A stretch of DNA of 64,000 nt from Pseudofabraea citricarpa (taxonomy: Eukaryota; Ascomycota; Leotiomycetes; Helotiales; Dermateaceae), in contig JAPWGK010000006.1 in the NCBI GenBank assembly GCA_029641185.1, positions 806,001-870,000 on the forward strand, given 5' to 3'. The position numbers and the translations under genes are program-made. The notes beneath the pieces are model-generated. The model was not told the DNA's origin. It saw nothing but the letters and a program-made list of their open reading frames with translations, and made no database searches. Positions 34,617 through 46,015 of this stretch are shown here, one piece after another; the first letter of the stretch is position 1, and the number at the start of each line of letters is the position of its first letter.

Positions 34617-37600
34617 CTAAGCATCAACGGGATCATAAGCGTCCCTCATGTCTTCTTCCTCATCCTCTACAATTTCTGCCAACTCTGCAGCATCCTCCAT
34701 CACCTCTGATTGCACTGCAACCTCAGCATCTGGCAAGCCCCGCTCAGCCCTTAACTGCTGTACTTTTGCGTTGGTCATCTCGAAAACGTATTGTCCCAAG
34801 TGCTCAACTCCTTCCATAGGTGTCTCACCTGCCACGACAACTCCTTCCTCTTCCTTTAGAACACGCTGTGATGGGAACAATTCCCCGGTCACAAGCATCA
34901 GCTTGTCGGGTCGCTGTAATATAATGTCAAACGCCTGGCGAAGTTCAAAGCAGGACTCAAAGACTTCACGTCGGCCAAGAATATACAAGCCAAGTCTTGC
35001 TCTCGAAAGTGCCACTGTCAATCGTCGAATGTCACGTAGATAGCCAACGTGCGAAGTACGTGTCAGAGAAAGAATCACATCTAATCATTATTAGTCTTAT
35101 GGTAGGTGGTGTAAAGCACATGGTGACTTACAATCATTCTGCTCTCCTTGATATTTATCGACTGTGGCAACGATTTTGGGAAGACCGAAGAGTGGATTCT
35201 TTGCACATCGGTGGTTCAACACGTCTTTTATAAGGGCTCGCTGTCCAGCATACGTCGTCAAGATGCTGATCTTTGATGCTGGGTACCCTAGAAGACGCAT
35301 ATACTGGAAAATTGCCACGGCATACTCTGCTTCGCCGAGATTCTGGATGAAATGTGGGGTTGGTTCAGACTCTCCTTTGCCCTTATAATCGGGAACCTGG
35401 ACGAATTGATAGTCGTACTTGAATCCTGCATTGGCAATCTGGAATTCTGGAGACGTCTGAACAATAGGTAGGTTTCCAAGGTTTTGGTATCTCCATGAGT
35501 AGAGAGCAGCTATCGAAGGTCGTGCACGACCTTGCTGGTCCAAGTTGATTGTCGGGACTCCAAGACGTACAAGGCGAGAGAAAAGCGATTGCTCGAGGTT
35601 GGCATACTGACGGAAGGCAAGATTTTGGATGACTGGAGAGTTCTGAAAATGATCCCCACATAGAACTACGCGTTGCAGCGGAATTTCACCCTTTCTAGGA
35701 TTTTGCAATGCTAGCGGGATGAAATTTTCAATCTCCGTAATCTGAGCTGCCTCTTCCATGATGACGTTGTCGTAGTGAAAGCCGAGTGAGGATATCTCTC
35801 TTCTTCTCATAGCCGCATGTGTGGAGGTCATGGCAATAATACGAGCCTCATTTGTGAGAAGGTAGTTTGCCTTATCCTTGTCTCGTCTTAAAATTTCGAA
35901 TGGCCGCACATCTGCTAGCTCTGTGAATATTTTTGATACGTGATGATAACATCCGCTAGCAATATCAAGGACAGTATCCTTCTCTGCATCAGAGGGGAAT
36001 AAGGGTTGCGGAGCATTGGCGAAATAGTTATGGAAAGGGAATGCCTCTAGGATTGACTCTGTGGTAGCATCTGATGACTTTGCAACCTCCTGGAATCTAG
36101 TCCACGCAGGTTCTACGTAGACGGCGTTGAAATATCCTGCCGTTTCTGCGGAACTTCCATGAGCACCTGGAGCTCCAAAATTGGCGGCAAGTCGGTCAAC
36201 CTCTCTCAAGTAACCATCTCTATTTTCGAGGAACGACTCAACTCTACCATGCTTGCTAAAATTTGCATCGGTATCTAGATCTTCTTCTCCATGTCCCAAC
36301 CGGAGTAGGTGGCGCTCATCAATGTCGAGAGCCACAATTTTCTGGAAGAGTTGATTGAGAGCCTGATTACTATGTGCAATGAGAAGTGTCCGCTGCTGAG
36401 GGAAATTATGATAAAGATTGTTAATGATTTGGGTGGCTACGTCGGTTTTTCCAGTTCCTGGCGGGCCTACAATTACCGTGAGGCCAGGCTGTGTCCCAGA
36501 TATTATCGCATCGACCTGAGCAGGCGTGAAACGAACGTGGTTCAGTTTTGGAGCGTCGGTTGGATACGGGCCAGTACTGGGAGGTTTATACGAGGATACT
36601 TGTACAGCCTGTGGTTGTATCTCTGGGGCAGGTTCGGCGTCCCGTCTTCGTTTCTTTGAAGGCTTTGCAGGTGCGGGTTCAGCAGGTTTGGCTACCGTCT
36701 GTAAGACATAAGGAGGTCCAAAGCTACCGGTAACATCGTCGCCTGGCTCAATGGTTTTCCCAGGAAGACTTTCAATAAGATGTTGCCAATCTAGAAACGT
36801 ATCACGGTAATCAACCTTTTTGAGCTCGTTTGACAGGTGAGTATATGTAGCTCCAGCTGGATCACCGTATCCAAGGAAGACTTCGTGTAACCAGGACGCT
36901 ATTGGGACGTCTGCAAGTGTCAGACTGCGTATTGATTCCAGGATGGGCTTGAAATTGTTCTCTCTGCCCTTCCTTCGCAAAACCACGTTGATGCTTTCGT
37001 ATATATCTGGCTTGCCGCTGGCGTTCAAGTCCATGTCTTCTTTGAACATAGCCGCATCGAGCTTGACCTGGAGTCTGCGTGTTCGGCCGAAACCACCACG
37101 AGTATTAGCTTGACCATTCTGATCCCTTAACGAGCGTCCTTTGTCGTCCAGCACTTGGATGATTTCAGCTGTTCGTAAGTGACTTAGACCTATCTTTCGT
37201 GAATCAGAGACACCGGTACTGCCATTTGCTATCATCTTGCCATCGTCGTTTGCTTCAACAGCAAGTAGAAATATCACGTCATCTGGACGCAAAGAGTCCC
37301 ACTCACGTCTAATGTTCTCGGCAAGGCGACTAACATCAAGAGTGATCTCGGCACGTACTACTGAAGGTTTATCGTCACCTACAAGTGGTGGTACTGCTTC
37401 CATGATCCTGTCGAGCTATTAGCTTTGATGTGGAAGAGTAACAAAATACTTACGATGGCTTGGGGATAGGCAGAGCCATCCTCGAGTAACCTTCGAAAGT
37501 GGTTTGACCTGATCGCCCAACTGACGGTCGCATACGCTTGATGGTGTCCTCAACATCCTTCCTGACCTCATAGAAGGCTTCGGAACGATGTAGAATAAAG

Positions 37601-39168
37601 GATCTCCACAAGAAGTCACCAACTGTTAAATATTGCAGATTCAATTTTGGGATTGCAAGTGGACGGGATCCGTTGTAATTGTCGTTTCTCAACAGAGAAG
37701 GCTCAAAAAGCGTAACTTCGGTAGGTAATATGCTGAGATCCCGAGCAGTTTCTTGGAATGTTTTCCGCTTCTCGTGAGCAGATAAGAGAACTTCTGTCAG
37801 AAATTGGCGGTCTGCTACTACTTTTGTAGTGGTCGGATATGATGTCCGCAGGTCAAGCAAGTCACAAAGCTGGATTAACTCAGCATCCGTAAGTGCTTCA
37901 AGGTGTCCTTCAAGCTCATGGCGCTTGTCAATCGATGCGTAATTGGACAATGCTAAAATCGTCAACTTTTCTTTGAAGTGCTTCAGTGCGACTCGCTGCA
38001 AAGATGCCAGAACCGCACAGTGCCTCTCATATGCTTCGGTTTTGCTGTGCTGAATTCCGGTGTGATCGTCAATGGAGAAATATGTGTAGTGTTTGAGCAA
38101 AGAATACAAATCCCTGAGTAAGCCGTTATCCTCGTCATTAAAAGTCGGAGATAACCTGATTGCAGGAAGGGTATGTAGGTCTTGCATCAGAGTATTAACA
38201 TATCTCCGAGTGGGAAGTTGACTCTGTAAATCGGATAAGAACTCGATGAATCTTTCGCAATAGAGCACATTCTCTAAAATGCCAAGTTAGTTACTGATGA
38301 TATTATAGTGGCAATGTGCACATACCAGTTTTACTTTTTTCGTCGTATAATTGATTGAAGAAATCAAGAATTAGGGTAAAGAGCCACGAACGCTCGAATC
38401 GCAATCGGGGCTTTGTTGCATCATCAGCAGCTTCATATCTCTTGGCAGCTGCCCTCCAAGCCTTCCTCAGTTGAACACTCTGATCAAGCTTCCGCTCACG
38501 CTTCTTCTCGCTGGATATGTTGTGCCATATGGATATTGAAACCAGCGGGGCGCATTCCTTCCTCACAATTCCACTATCCAAAGACTGAAAAGCACTAATA
38601 ATGAATGACAAAAGATGTGTCCTTATTGTAGCAGAGAGTGTCGTATCCAGCGTCATAGAAAGTATTCGGCGGAACAGATTCGAGAAGTCTGAAGGATTGT
38701 CTGAGAAAAGATCTAGAACCAGTTAGCAGCGCGCAGCTATATAAACGCACTTCCACACTCACCCCATGTTGGCAGATGCTCTCGAGTTTTGATATTTGTG
38801 ATTAACACAATCAGCAGGACGTGGAAGTTCGATGAATCTTCTGTGTATCCTGGCCATAGATAGCTATAGTCATAATCAGCGACGCCCAGAGCTAAAGGGG
38901 ACAGATGCCGCTACCTCTCCAGTATTTGCAGATTCTCAAGAACAAGTAGAGACTTGAAGTCAAAGTTCTCTTTCTCCAAAACATCCCATATTTCATTCTT
39001 GAGTACGTCTTGCTTGACCTTGACCTTTGTTGCCTTTTTGGTACTCTTCAGCCAGTACTGCTTTGCAAGTTGCGCAAAGGCATTGTCACCCTGTAAATCG
39101 GCTACGGTCGGCCGACCACCATCAATTTCCTTGCGCGATTCGTCCTTGATCTTTGTTCTCGGCGCCAT
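34617..39168 (-). CDS. cwf11: Intron-binding spliceosomal helicase aquarius / Cwf11
   Basis: Encodes 1429 residues of the aquarius family, an SF1 helicase of the activated spliceosome that binds the intron upstream of the branch point. Exons on the minus strand: 39168-38915, 38863-38763, 38700-38326, 38273-37454, 37407-35132, 35080-34617; introns are 46-62 nt. The N-terminal half is the armadillo-like part (WPGYTEDSSNFHVLL; YCERFIEFLSDLQSQLPTRRYVN). The helicase core has Walker A GPPGTGKT (~residue 830), the degenerate Walker B MEEAAQITE typical of aquarius, CGDHFQNSPV, GRARPSIA, VDKYQGEQNDYVILSLTRT and VALSRARLGLY. The Q-E-N-D-Y junction is restored by the last splice. The C-terminus is acidic. 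It is divergent from the THO1 fusion gene. Confidence 0.95.
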
Positions 39169-39589
39169 CGTGATTGTTTGTGGTTCGACAAGCGCTGCGA
39201 TTGCGCGTAACGGGTCTCTCAAAACTTCGCAAAGCGCGTTGAAGCTCTTGCAGGTTATGATCGCGATCACGTGTTATCGATTTAAGGTTGTCGTGCATTA
39301 GCGTGATATCGGCGCCATTACCTGTCGCAAACGGAAGAACGTCAGCTTTCGCGTTCTACGCAACTACGCAACTACACAACTACACAGCACTTTGGAACCA
39401 AGTTACGAAATCCCTCGTTGTCTCTCGTCGTTCATTCGAGCCGGTAAGTCTGGACTCCGAATTGAAGCTCATCGGCGAATCGGTCTCACAGGAAGACTTA
39501 CGAAGTCCCTCGTTGTCTCTCATCTTCCATTCAAGTCGGCACGTTTGGACTCCGAATTGAAGCTCGTCGGGGTAGGTATCGGTCTGCGC
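39169..39589. promoter_or_regulatory. Bidirectional promoter, aquarius / THO1-guanylate kinase
   Basis: About 420 bp separate the two starts. It contains TGATCGCGATCA, a perfect 12-bp palindrome at 39258-39269, overlapping a CACGTG E-box at 39268-39273, about 90-105 bp upstream of the aquarius ATG. The right side holds a 95-bp tandem duplication listed separately. Confidence 0.6.
39403..39586. repeat. Imperfect 95-bp tandem duplication in THO1 leader
   Basis: Copy 1 starts at 39403 (TTACGAAATCCCTCG) and copy 2 at 39498 (TTACGAAGTCCCTCG). They are nearly identical over the first ~75 nt, including GGACTCCGAATTGAAGCTC, and diverge at the end. Copy 1 carries a plausible 48-nt intron (GTAAGT at 39444 to CACAG at 39491) that copy 2 has lost. 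It lies just upstream of the THO1 fusion start and is probably 5' UTR. Confidence 0.75.
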
Positions 39590-39601
39590 ATGATAGCGAG
39601 C

Positions 39602-42365
39602 ATGCCTGGTCCTGTGGTGGAGGCCGTGAACAAATTTGGGAAGCTATTGGAAAAGCTATTACAAAATGCGGAGTCGGCGAAGCATACAAATCGAATAGAA
39701 TCACCCCTCAACAAGTCGGATTTAGGGGACGCATACGAGCGCATTGATGAAGTTTTTGATTCAGATCTTTCTGCTGAGCTGAGAAAGAAGAGCCAATATG
39801 CAATTATCGAGACGGCTGCTCGCGATGCTTTTAACGGCTTACTGGTGAGCTTCACACCAGCTCAACGGCGAGACGTAATCTGACGATCCACAGGCCTCTA
39901 CAACCATAGAATCGCCGGAATTCACTAATCTATGGAACCTCCTCGATATCATATCTATCCTTTCCGACGACGAGCAATGTGACCCAGCACTATTATTCTG
40001 GCTCGTTGAGGAGCTATTGGACAGCCAAACAATCGCTGGTTGCCGGAAGATTTTTGATTACCTGGAATCACGGCGCGAGAGAATAACGGCTAAACACTTC
40101 AGCCAGAAGAATCTCGTTATCCTGCGAAGCTGCAATGAATTGCTACGACGACTATCGAGGGCGGAAGATACAGCATTCTGTGGCCGAGTCTTTATGTTCA
40201 TGTTCCAAAGCTTTCCATTGGGAGAAAAAAGTAGCGTGAATCTTCGCGGAGAGTACCACACCGAAAATGTAACAACTTTTGATGTACTACCCCAGAAGGA
40301 ATCCCCAAAGGAGTCGGAATCAGAAAAGATGGATGTGGACACAGACGCTGCTCCAAAGCCTGCGCCAGTAATCAACGAGCCAGGAAATATGAGCAAGGGC
40401 ATAATTTCGAAGAAGGACGTACCTATGAGCCCGGATCAGTTGTATCCCATTTTCTGGTCGTTGCAACAGTACCTCAACCAGCCGAAGAAGCTTTTCGACC
40501 AGGCCAATTTTACCCTATTCCGGTCAGGGCTTGAGGTGACTATGGTAATGTTTAAGTCATTTCAGAGCGACAATAATCGACGTCCGGACGACAGCAAGAG
40601 AGGCATAAAGCGGAAGAGAAGCCAGGGTGATGATGATCTAGCCAGTGCATTCAACCCGAAATATCTTACTAGTAGAGATCTGTTCGAACTAGAGGTAGGC
40701 AATACTCGCCTTGTTTACAAGAAACTATTGACAATTCTTAGATCAGCGATCTCGCTTTCCGAAGAAACATCCTTGTTCAGGTTCTGATCATACTTGATTT
40801 CCTTCTCTCTTTGAGTGCCAAAGCGAAGGAAAAGCTTGCGAAAGCAACACTTCCAGACAACCCTAATAAATCTGTCATGTATGCGGATCAAGTACTTAAC
40901 GAAGAAGATGTAAGTACTCTTGTCTGACCGTATAGTATCAACTAACCACAATTCAGGCTAAGTGGGCCATCGATATGAAAAGCAGAATTGCAGCATACTT
41001 GAAGCAAGGTCTCGAAGGGCCGTTCTTTTACCGGATGGTAGAGACCGTTTTGACTCGAGACAAGAACTGGGTTCGCTGGAAGATCGAGAATTGCCCCTCC
41101 ATTGCAAAACCTGCTCTTGCGCCTAAGGAGTACCTCGAAGCCAAAGCTTCAGCCAAGAAGGCGACAATGAATAAGCGACTACGCCCAAATCCCCTCGGCT
41201 CATTGGATCTCAAGTTCTTGGCTGAAGGTGATGGCCAACTTGGCTTAGAGAGATTAAAGGATCCATCAAGATATCAAATACCCTCAGTCAAGAGCTTCCA
41301 AAGCAAAATTGAACTTGATGATATGGATATCGACATGGCGCGGGATGATGAATCCAAACATACTGCAATCGAATCCAAAGCCAGCAAATCTTGGCGAGCA
41401 TTGCGTATTGCAAGCAGAAGCAAGTTGGTGGCATTTGATAAGATTGAACGTTCCGACAAGATAGACACAATTTTTCAGGAGAACGTCAAAGTCGAGGAGC
41501 CAGTAAGCAATAGCGAGGAAGAGAATCCAGAGAATCAAGACCTCGTCCAACCAACAGATCGCCGCCCAGTCGTTATTGCAGGACCCAGTGGTGTTGGAAA
41601 GGGGACCCTTATCAAGATGTTGATGGAAAAGCATCCAAAAGTTCTCGGCAAAAAGGCATCTCACACCACTCGCGCACCCCGAGTTGGAGAGGTGCATGGG
41701 CAGCATTATTTCTTCGTTACAAAGGATGCTTACGATATGATGCGGGATGGAGATGAATTTTTGGAGTACAATTGCTTCAACGGTAATCACTATGGAACGA
41801 GCAGAAAAGTAGTGGAAGGTATCATCGCTTCAAGCAAAGTGCCCGTAATGGAAATGGAGTATCATGTAGGTATTTCTGATTTTTTACGATTTTCTTTTTC
41901 TCTATGTCGATTCTAACATCATCGCAGGGTATTCAGCAAGTAAAAGACAACGACTACCCAGCACGATACATTTTCATCGCTCCGCCACATGTATCCGAGC
42001 TTGAGCAGCGGCTGAAACGTAGAGGATCAGATTCAGATGAGAGTATACAAGGAAGACTCGAAACTGCTCGCGATGAGATTGAACAGGCCATAAAATCAGA
42101 GGAATTTTACGATACGATCATTGTTAATGATGACTTGCAATCAGCATTCGAGAAGCTAGAGAAATTTATTTTCTATGGGGAGCAACCCGAGGAGTCAGCC
42201 TCAATGTCTCTGCTCGATAGAGCTGATGGAGGGGACGATGCTTCCAAGGAAGACGATACCAAAGATAAGGCTGGGTCTGCCATGGAAGTTGATGGAGGAA
42301 ATGTGGAAGAAGTTGCAGGAGAGAATTCCGTAACACAGGCTGATGCTAAAACGGATGCGGACTGA
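39602..42365 (+). CDS. THO complex subunit 1 (Hpr1/THOC1) fused to a guanylate-kinase domain
   Basis: A single gene of five exons (39602-39844, 39894-40694, 40742-40909, 40957-41865, 41928-42365) encodes 852 residues; ATG 39590 would add 4. Residues ~1-480 are THOC1: KNLVILRSCNELLRRLSR, SFPLGEKSSVNLRGEYH, LTSRDLFELE joined to ISDLAFRRNILVQVLIILDF, and KWAIDMKSRIAAYL. THO packages nascent mRNA for export. In the same unbroken exon comes an acidic linker, then a guanylate-kinase fold ~607-770: P-loop GPSGVGKGT (~613-621), SHTTRAPRVGE, EFLEYNCFNGNHYGTS, FIAPPHVSELEQRLKRRG and VNDD. The usual LDI[D/E] Asp-containing motif reads VMEMEYHG instead, so GMP kinase activity is doubtful. All exon lengths are multiples of 3. 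The C-terminus is acidic. Confidence 0.9.
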
Positions 42366-42476
42366 TAATGGTCACACGAACGGCATCTAAATAATGTATA
42401 ACATCATGTATAGAGTCGCAAGACCTACAGGGTCACAATGATACCACTTTTTTATCTCTTGATGAATTGGGATTTA

Positions 42477-43906
42477 TCACGCATCTATCAACTTGGTACC
42501 GTATTTCTCGACATCTTCCCAAACAGGGTAATCGGTGTAGCCAACCTCAGGATCTGGGAACGGCCCATAGAATCGGTTTCGATCATAGGCGTTCAATGGT
42601 AGACCTTTCTTCAATCTACAACAGTGTCATTAGTAAAAGCATCCATGCCCGGCAAAAAGAAGCCTATCTTACCTCTCAACCAAATCAGGGGTGCTGAGGA
42701 ACAGTCGTCCAATAGCCAGCGCATCATAAGTATTGTCCTCCAGGACTCCCCAGGCGTTCTTGTCGCTCCACCCACCGGCCGAAAACATGGGCGTATCACC
42801 AAAGATATCCCTGAATGGCTTGAGATCGACCTGGGCCATGCCCCAGGACTCCAAGACTAGAAATCCAATTAGCATCCTATTATGGTAGACAAGAGACGAG
42901 CCTTACATTTATTCTTCTCTTCCAGACTGAATACCTGCTCGTAGCGGGGCTCTAGGAAGTGCACATAGCTCAGATTGTGCTGCTTCTTCAGCTCTCTGCA
43001 CAAGTGCCCCCATGTCTCCATTCGCTGCATACCCTTCGCTTGATTGTAGAGTCCGAAGGGGGTCAATCTGATAGCTAGCTTATCCTCACCGACGGCATCT
43101 GCCAAAGCGGCCATCAGCTCCAGCACAAACCTACATCGCTTCTCTGGACTTCCTCCATAGTCATCGGTTCGGGTATTGATGTTGCTGCTCAGGAATTGCT
43201 CGGGGAGATATCCATTGCCGCCATGTAGTTCAACACCATCGAAGCCACACTCCTCAACTGCCGTCTTTGCAGCCTTGACATAATCTCCAATCTGTTTCTT
43301 GATCTTTTCCACGCTCAGCTCGGTCGGTGGGAAATCTGCGTATTTCACTTGCGTCGCGGTTCCAGGAGGCGGGTATGGGTATACCTCATCACCTTCGTAT
43401 GGAGTGGCGCTCGCGCTTATGGTTGGCATACCGGTATGCTGCGGTATGGAAGCTCGGCCAGCGTTCCATAGCTGCGCGTAGATAAAACCACCCTTCGCAT
43501 GCACGGCATCCACGATCTTCTTCCAGCCGACCTTCTGCTCCTCTGCAAAGATTCCCGGCACGCCCGGCATGCCATTGCCCTCCAGGTTCGGCGGCAGCCC
43601 CTCGCTGATCAGGAGCCCGCCTGGTGTAGTCCTCTGCACGTAGTATTCGACCATCAGTTCTCCCGGGTACCATACTCGGTTGGGAGATTCAGGCGTCGCG
43701 GACGGGTTTAGAGGGACGCCCCGGTTGCGCGTCAACGGTGCGAGCACTACGCGGTGAGAGAGCGTCAATTTCCCATTGCCTATGCTCAATGGCTGGAATA
43801 GCTTGGATGCTGGGCCCGTGGGCGCATCTTCACGCCCTACGAATCCATTTCCTGGCACGCCCGCATCGGGCTTGACCGCCTTCGTCGCGCGAAGTATAGA
43901 AGCCAT
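42477..43906 (-). CDS. Old-yellow-enzyme family NADH:flavin oxidoreductase
   Basis: Encodes 440 residues of the FMN-dependent OYE family, which reduces activated C=C bonds. Exons on the minus strand: 43906-42907, 42856-42673, 42615-42477. Features in order: start SKLFQPLSIGNGKLTLSHRVVLAPLTR (FMN-binding beta-barrel start), GIFAEEQKVGWKKIVDAVH, AQLWNAGR, then the FMN/substrate motif GVELHGGNGYLPEQFL and NTRTDDYGGSPEKR, and near the end FSAGGW and DALAIGRLFLSTPDL. Both introns (50 and 57 nt) are needed for the C-terminal barrel. The ATG at 43906 gives the usual family length; upstream in-frame ATGs exist. OYEs act in secondary metabolism, stress and detoxification; the physiological substrate is unknown. 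It converges on the THO1 fusion with only 111 bp between the stop codons. Confidence 0.93.
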
Positions 43907-45023
43907 ATCGCAAAGGAGAGTTGAGGCCTTCGACCAAGGAAGAAGGGGAAAAGAAGCACGATATGTAGAGGAAAGCTTGGAGACGGGTCTGAAATTGGAG
44001 AAGTCGTCTTGGAAGACTTGGAGAGAATTTGGAGATTTGCTCTCCACTTTGTTATAAATCAAAGCTCCATTGGCACGTCATGTCTATCCCATGACTGCAC
44101 AGCGTATGGCAATCTACCTACCGGCAAGAGAGTCAGCCTGCCTACATCTCCCCTTCTTCCAGCACTTGCTAAGAAAACCCCCAAATGATAAGAGGTGTGA
44201 GGGGAAATCGACTGGGGCTTGGTCCTCGGTCAAGCAAATCCATCGTTATCACAGCGGACCGCCGAAAAGTGGCGTTAGCTTTTCCTACTGCACTGTAGGC
44301 TGGAACAAGACAAGATGCAAGATCACGCCGCGGCAGAGACAGAGACAGGGCCAGGGGCCTGAGTGGTAAATACAATGTGAAGAGAAAATCCCTTAGCAGC
44401 GTCACGAGTGAGCGAGTGAGCGAGTGACCGGGTTGTTGTGTGTTTTCAAGGGTGGATTCTGGTCGCGCTTTATGAAGGCAGGTCTGGGATAAAATAACAT
44501 AACTGTTATGTACCAATCACAAACTGTTAGGTAATAGGCACGAGGCTGGCCGTGAACAACGAGGCTGCAGCCTTGCGAGGGGCAGGAAACCCAGGAATCA
44601 ATGACATGCAGCTTCGAGAATTCGAGATAAGCTGTATGCTTTTTGCGTAACAGAAAACCGCCCGTCAGGTAAAGCCCGGGTCTTGCACCTGCTGTTTTCT
44701 GGCTAAACCGGCCGAGTTATATCTACCTACCTACCTTCTATTACCTAGCCACCTATCTCAAAGGTGGGCAGGAACCGCTACGAAAGAGAAGAGAAAAAAA
44801 GAAGTGGGCTTTTCTTTTTTGTCTCGAGGAGAACCGGTGAGGGAAACTCAATGCTTGGTTGGACTTATCGCCAGTAGTTCTACTCGGGTGTGTGTGACTT
44901 GGGGTATGTATGTACCTATATATGAGAGCCGGCTGGTCCTTGGTTCATTTTAGGATGTCTTTTGGACCTTCTGCTTCTCCTCCTCCTTCCTCTCCCACTC
45001 ATAGCCATTGGCCACTGCTCAGA
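43907..45023. other. Divergent promoter region, OYE / secreted deaminase
   Basis: About 1.1 kb. TACCTACC-type repeats occur near 44720-44760. No gene is supported. Confidence 0.5.
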
Positions 45024-45800
45024 ATGCTATATCCCCTTTCTATACTGAGCCTCGTGCTGCTGGCTCTGATCCATCTCACGCACGGCCACGACCACGCGCA
45101 TGCTCCCGTGGTCGGACGAGCCATCTACTCGCTGAGCAACGACACACTTCCCTTCAGCACGAGGAGCTACTGGATGCGACGCGCCAACCAGGCCCTCTCA
45201 GATCTCGCATCGCCGTGTCCCTTTGCGGCATTCGGGACCGTCATTGTGAACCACAGCGACACGAGCGTCGATGCGCGGGGGAAGCTGGTCTGCATGGGAG
45301 CGAACAACCGGACCCTCACTGGGAACCCAATCCTCCACGGTACGTACCATCCGTGCTCTCAATATTGTCTGCTGCGAGAGACTAATGGAGCCGTAGGAGA
45401 AATTGCCGCCATCAATAACTGCACAGCCATCCTGACGGATCCGAAGGGCGAATACAACCTCACGGGCTCCGAGGCTCTTTCCGCCTTCGCAGACCTGTCA
45501 CTCTATACCAATGCCGAGAGCTGTCCCATGTGCGCATCGGCTATCCGTTGGGCGGGCTTCAAAGAGTATATTTTCGGCACGACCATCGAGACGTTGATTG
45601 AGCAGGGCTGGGGCCAGATTGATATTTCCAGCCGAGAGGTCTTTGACGAGAGTGTTGATCTGGGAACCGAGACGGATTTCCTCGGTGGTGTGCTGACGAA
45701 CGAGACGGATGCGTATTTTGCGTGGCAGTTCCAGGATCAGATGCCTTGCCCGACTGGCTGTGCGAGGACTGAGGATGGGAGTAGTTGTGCGGCTCTGTAA
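45024..45800 (+). CDS. Secreted cytidine/deoxycytidylate-deaminase-fold protein
   Basis: Encodes 239 residues from exons 45024-45339 and 45397-45800. Residues 1-21 form a signal peptide (LYPLSILSLVLLALIHLTHG), followed by a His-rich HDHAHAP. The mature part carries the zinc deaminase signature: HGE (His105, Glu107) and CPMC (Cys148, Cys151). The 57-nt intron sits inside the HGE codons, so splicing creates the zinc motif. The intron is in frame with no stop, and its retention would insert 19 residues and destroy the site. Multiple NxT/S sites (NHS, NRT, NCT, NLT, NET) fit a glycosylated secreted protein. The family covers cytidine, guanine and tRNA-adenosine deaminases; the substrate here is unknown. 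The ATG at 45024 is preferred over an in-frame 44910-region start because it begins the signal peptide. Confidence 0.85.
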   Translation: MLYPLSILSLVLLALIHLTHGHDHAHAPVVGRAIYSLSNDTLPFSTRSYWMRRANQALSDLASPCPFAAFGTVIVNHSDTSVDARGKLVCMGANNRTLTGNPILHGTYHPCSQYCLLRETNGAVGEIAAINNCTAILTDPKGEYNLTGSEALSAFADLSLYTNAESCPMCASAIRWAGFKEYIFGTTIETLIEQGWGQIDISSREVFDESVDLGTETDFLGGVLTNETDAYFAWQFQDQMPCPTGCARTEDGSSCAAL

Positions 45801-46015
45801 AATTTTATATCTGTGATGATGATGTTATGAATCTATGAAGTAATTAGAGACCGTAAGCCTAGTCAGAACAACTTCGGTAAATGCGTGCTTTTCCATTTCT
45901 GTTAGAAGTTTTGTGGACGATCCTCACTAACGCTTCACAAGCGACGAAGCTGTTCAGTAAGCTGGGGAAAGTAATTACAGATTTGATTCAATTCCTACTC
46001 AAATTATATACATGC

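Noticed and set aside
44910..45023. Extended N-terminus for the secreted deaminase
   Set aside because: The upstream in-frame ATG adds a Pro/Ser-rich leader before the signal peptide, which would bury it; ATG 45024 is better.
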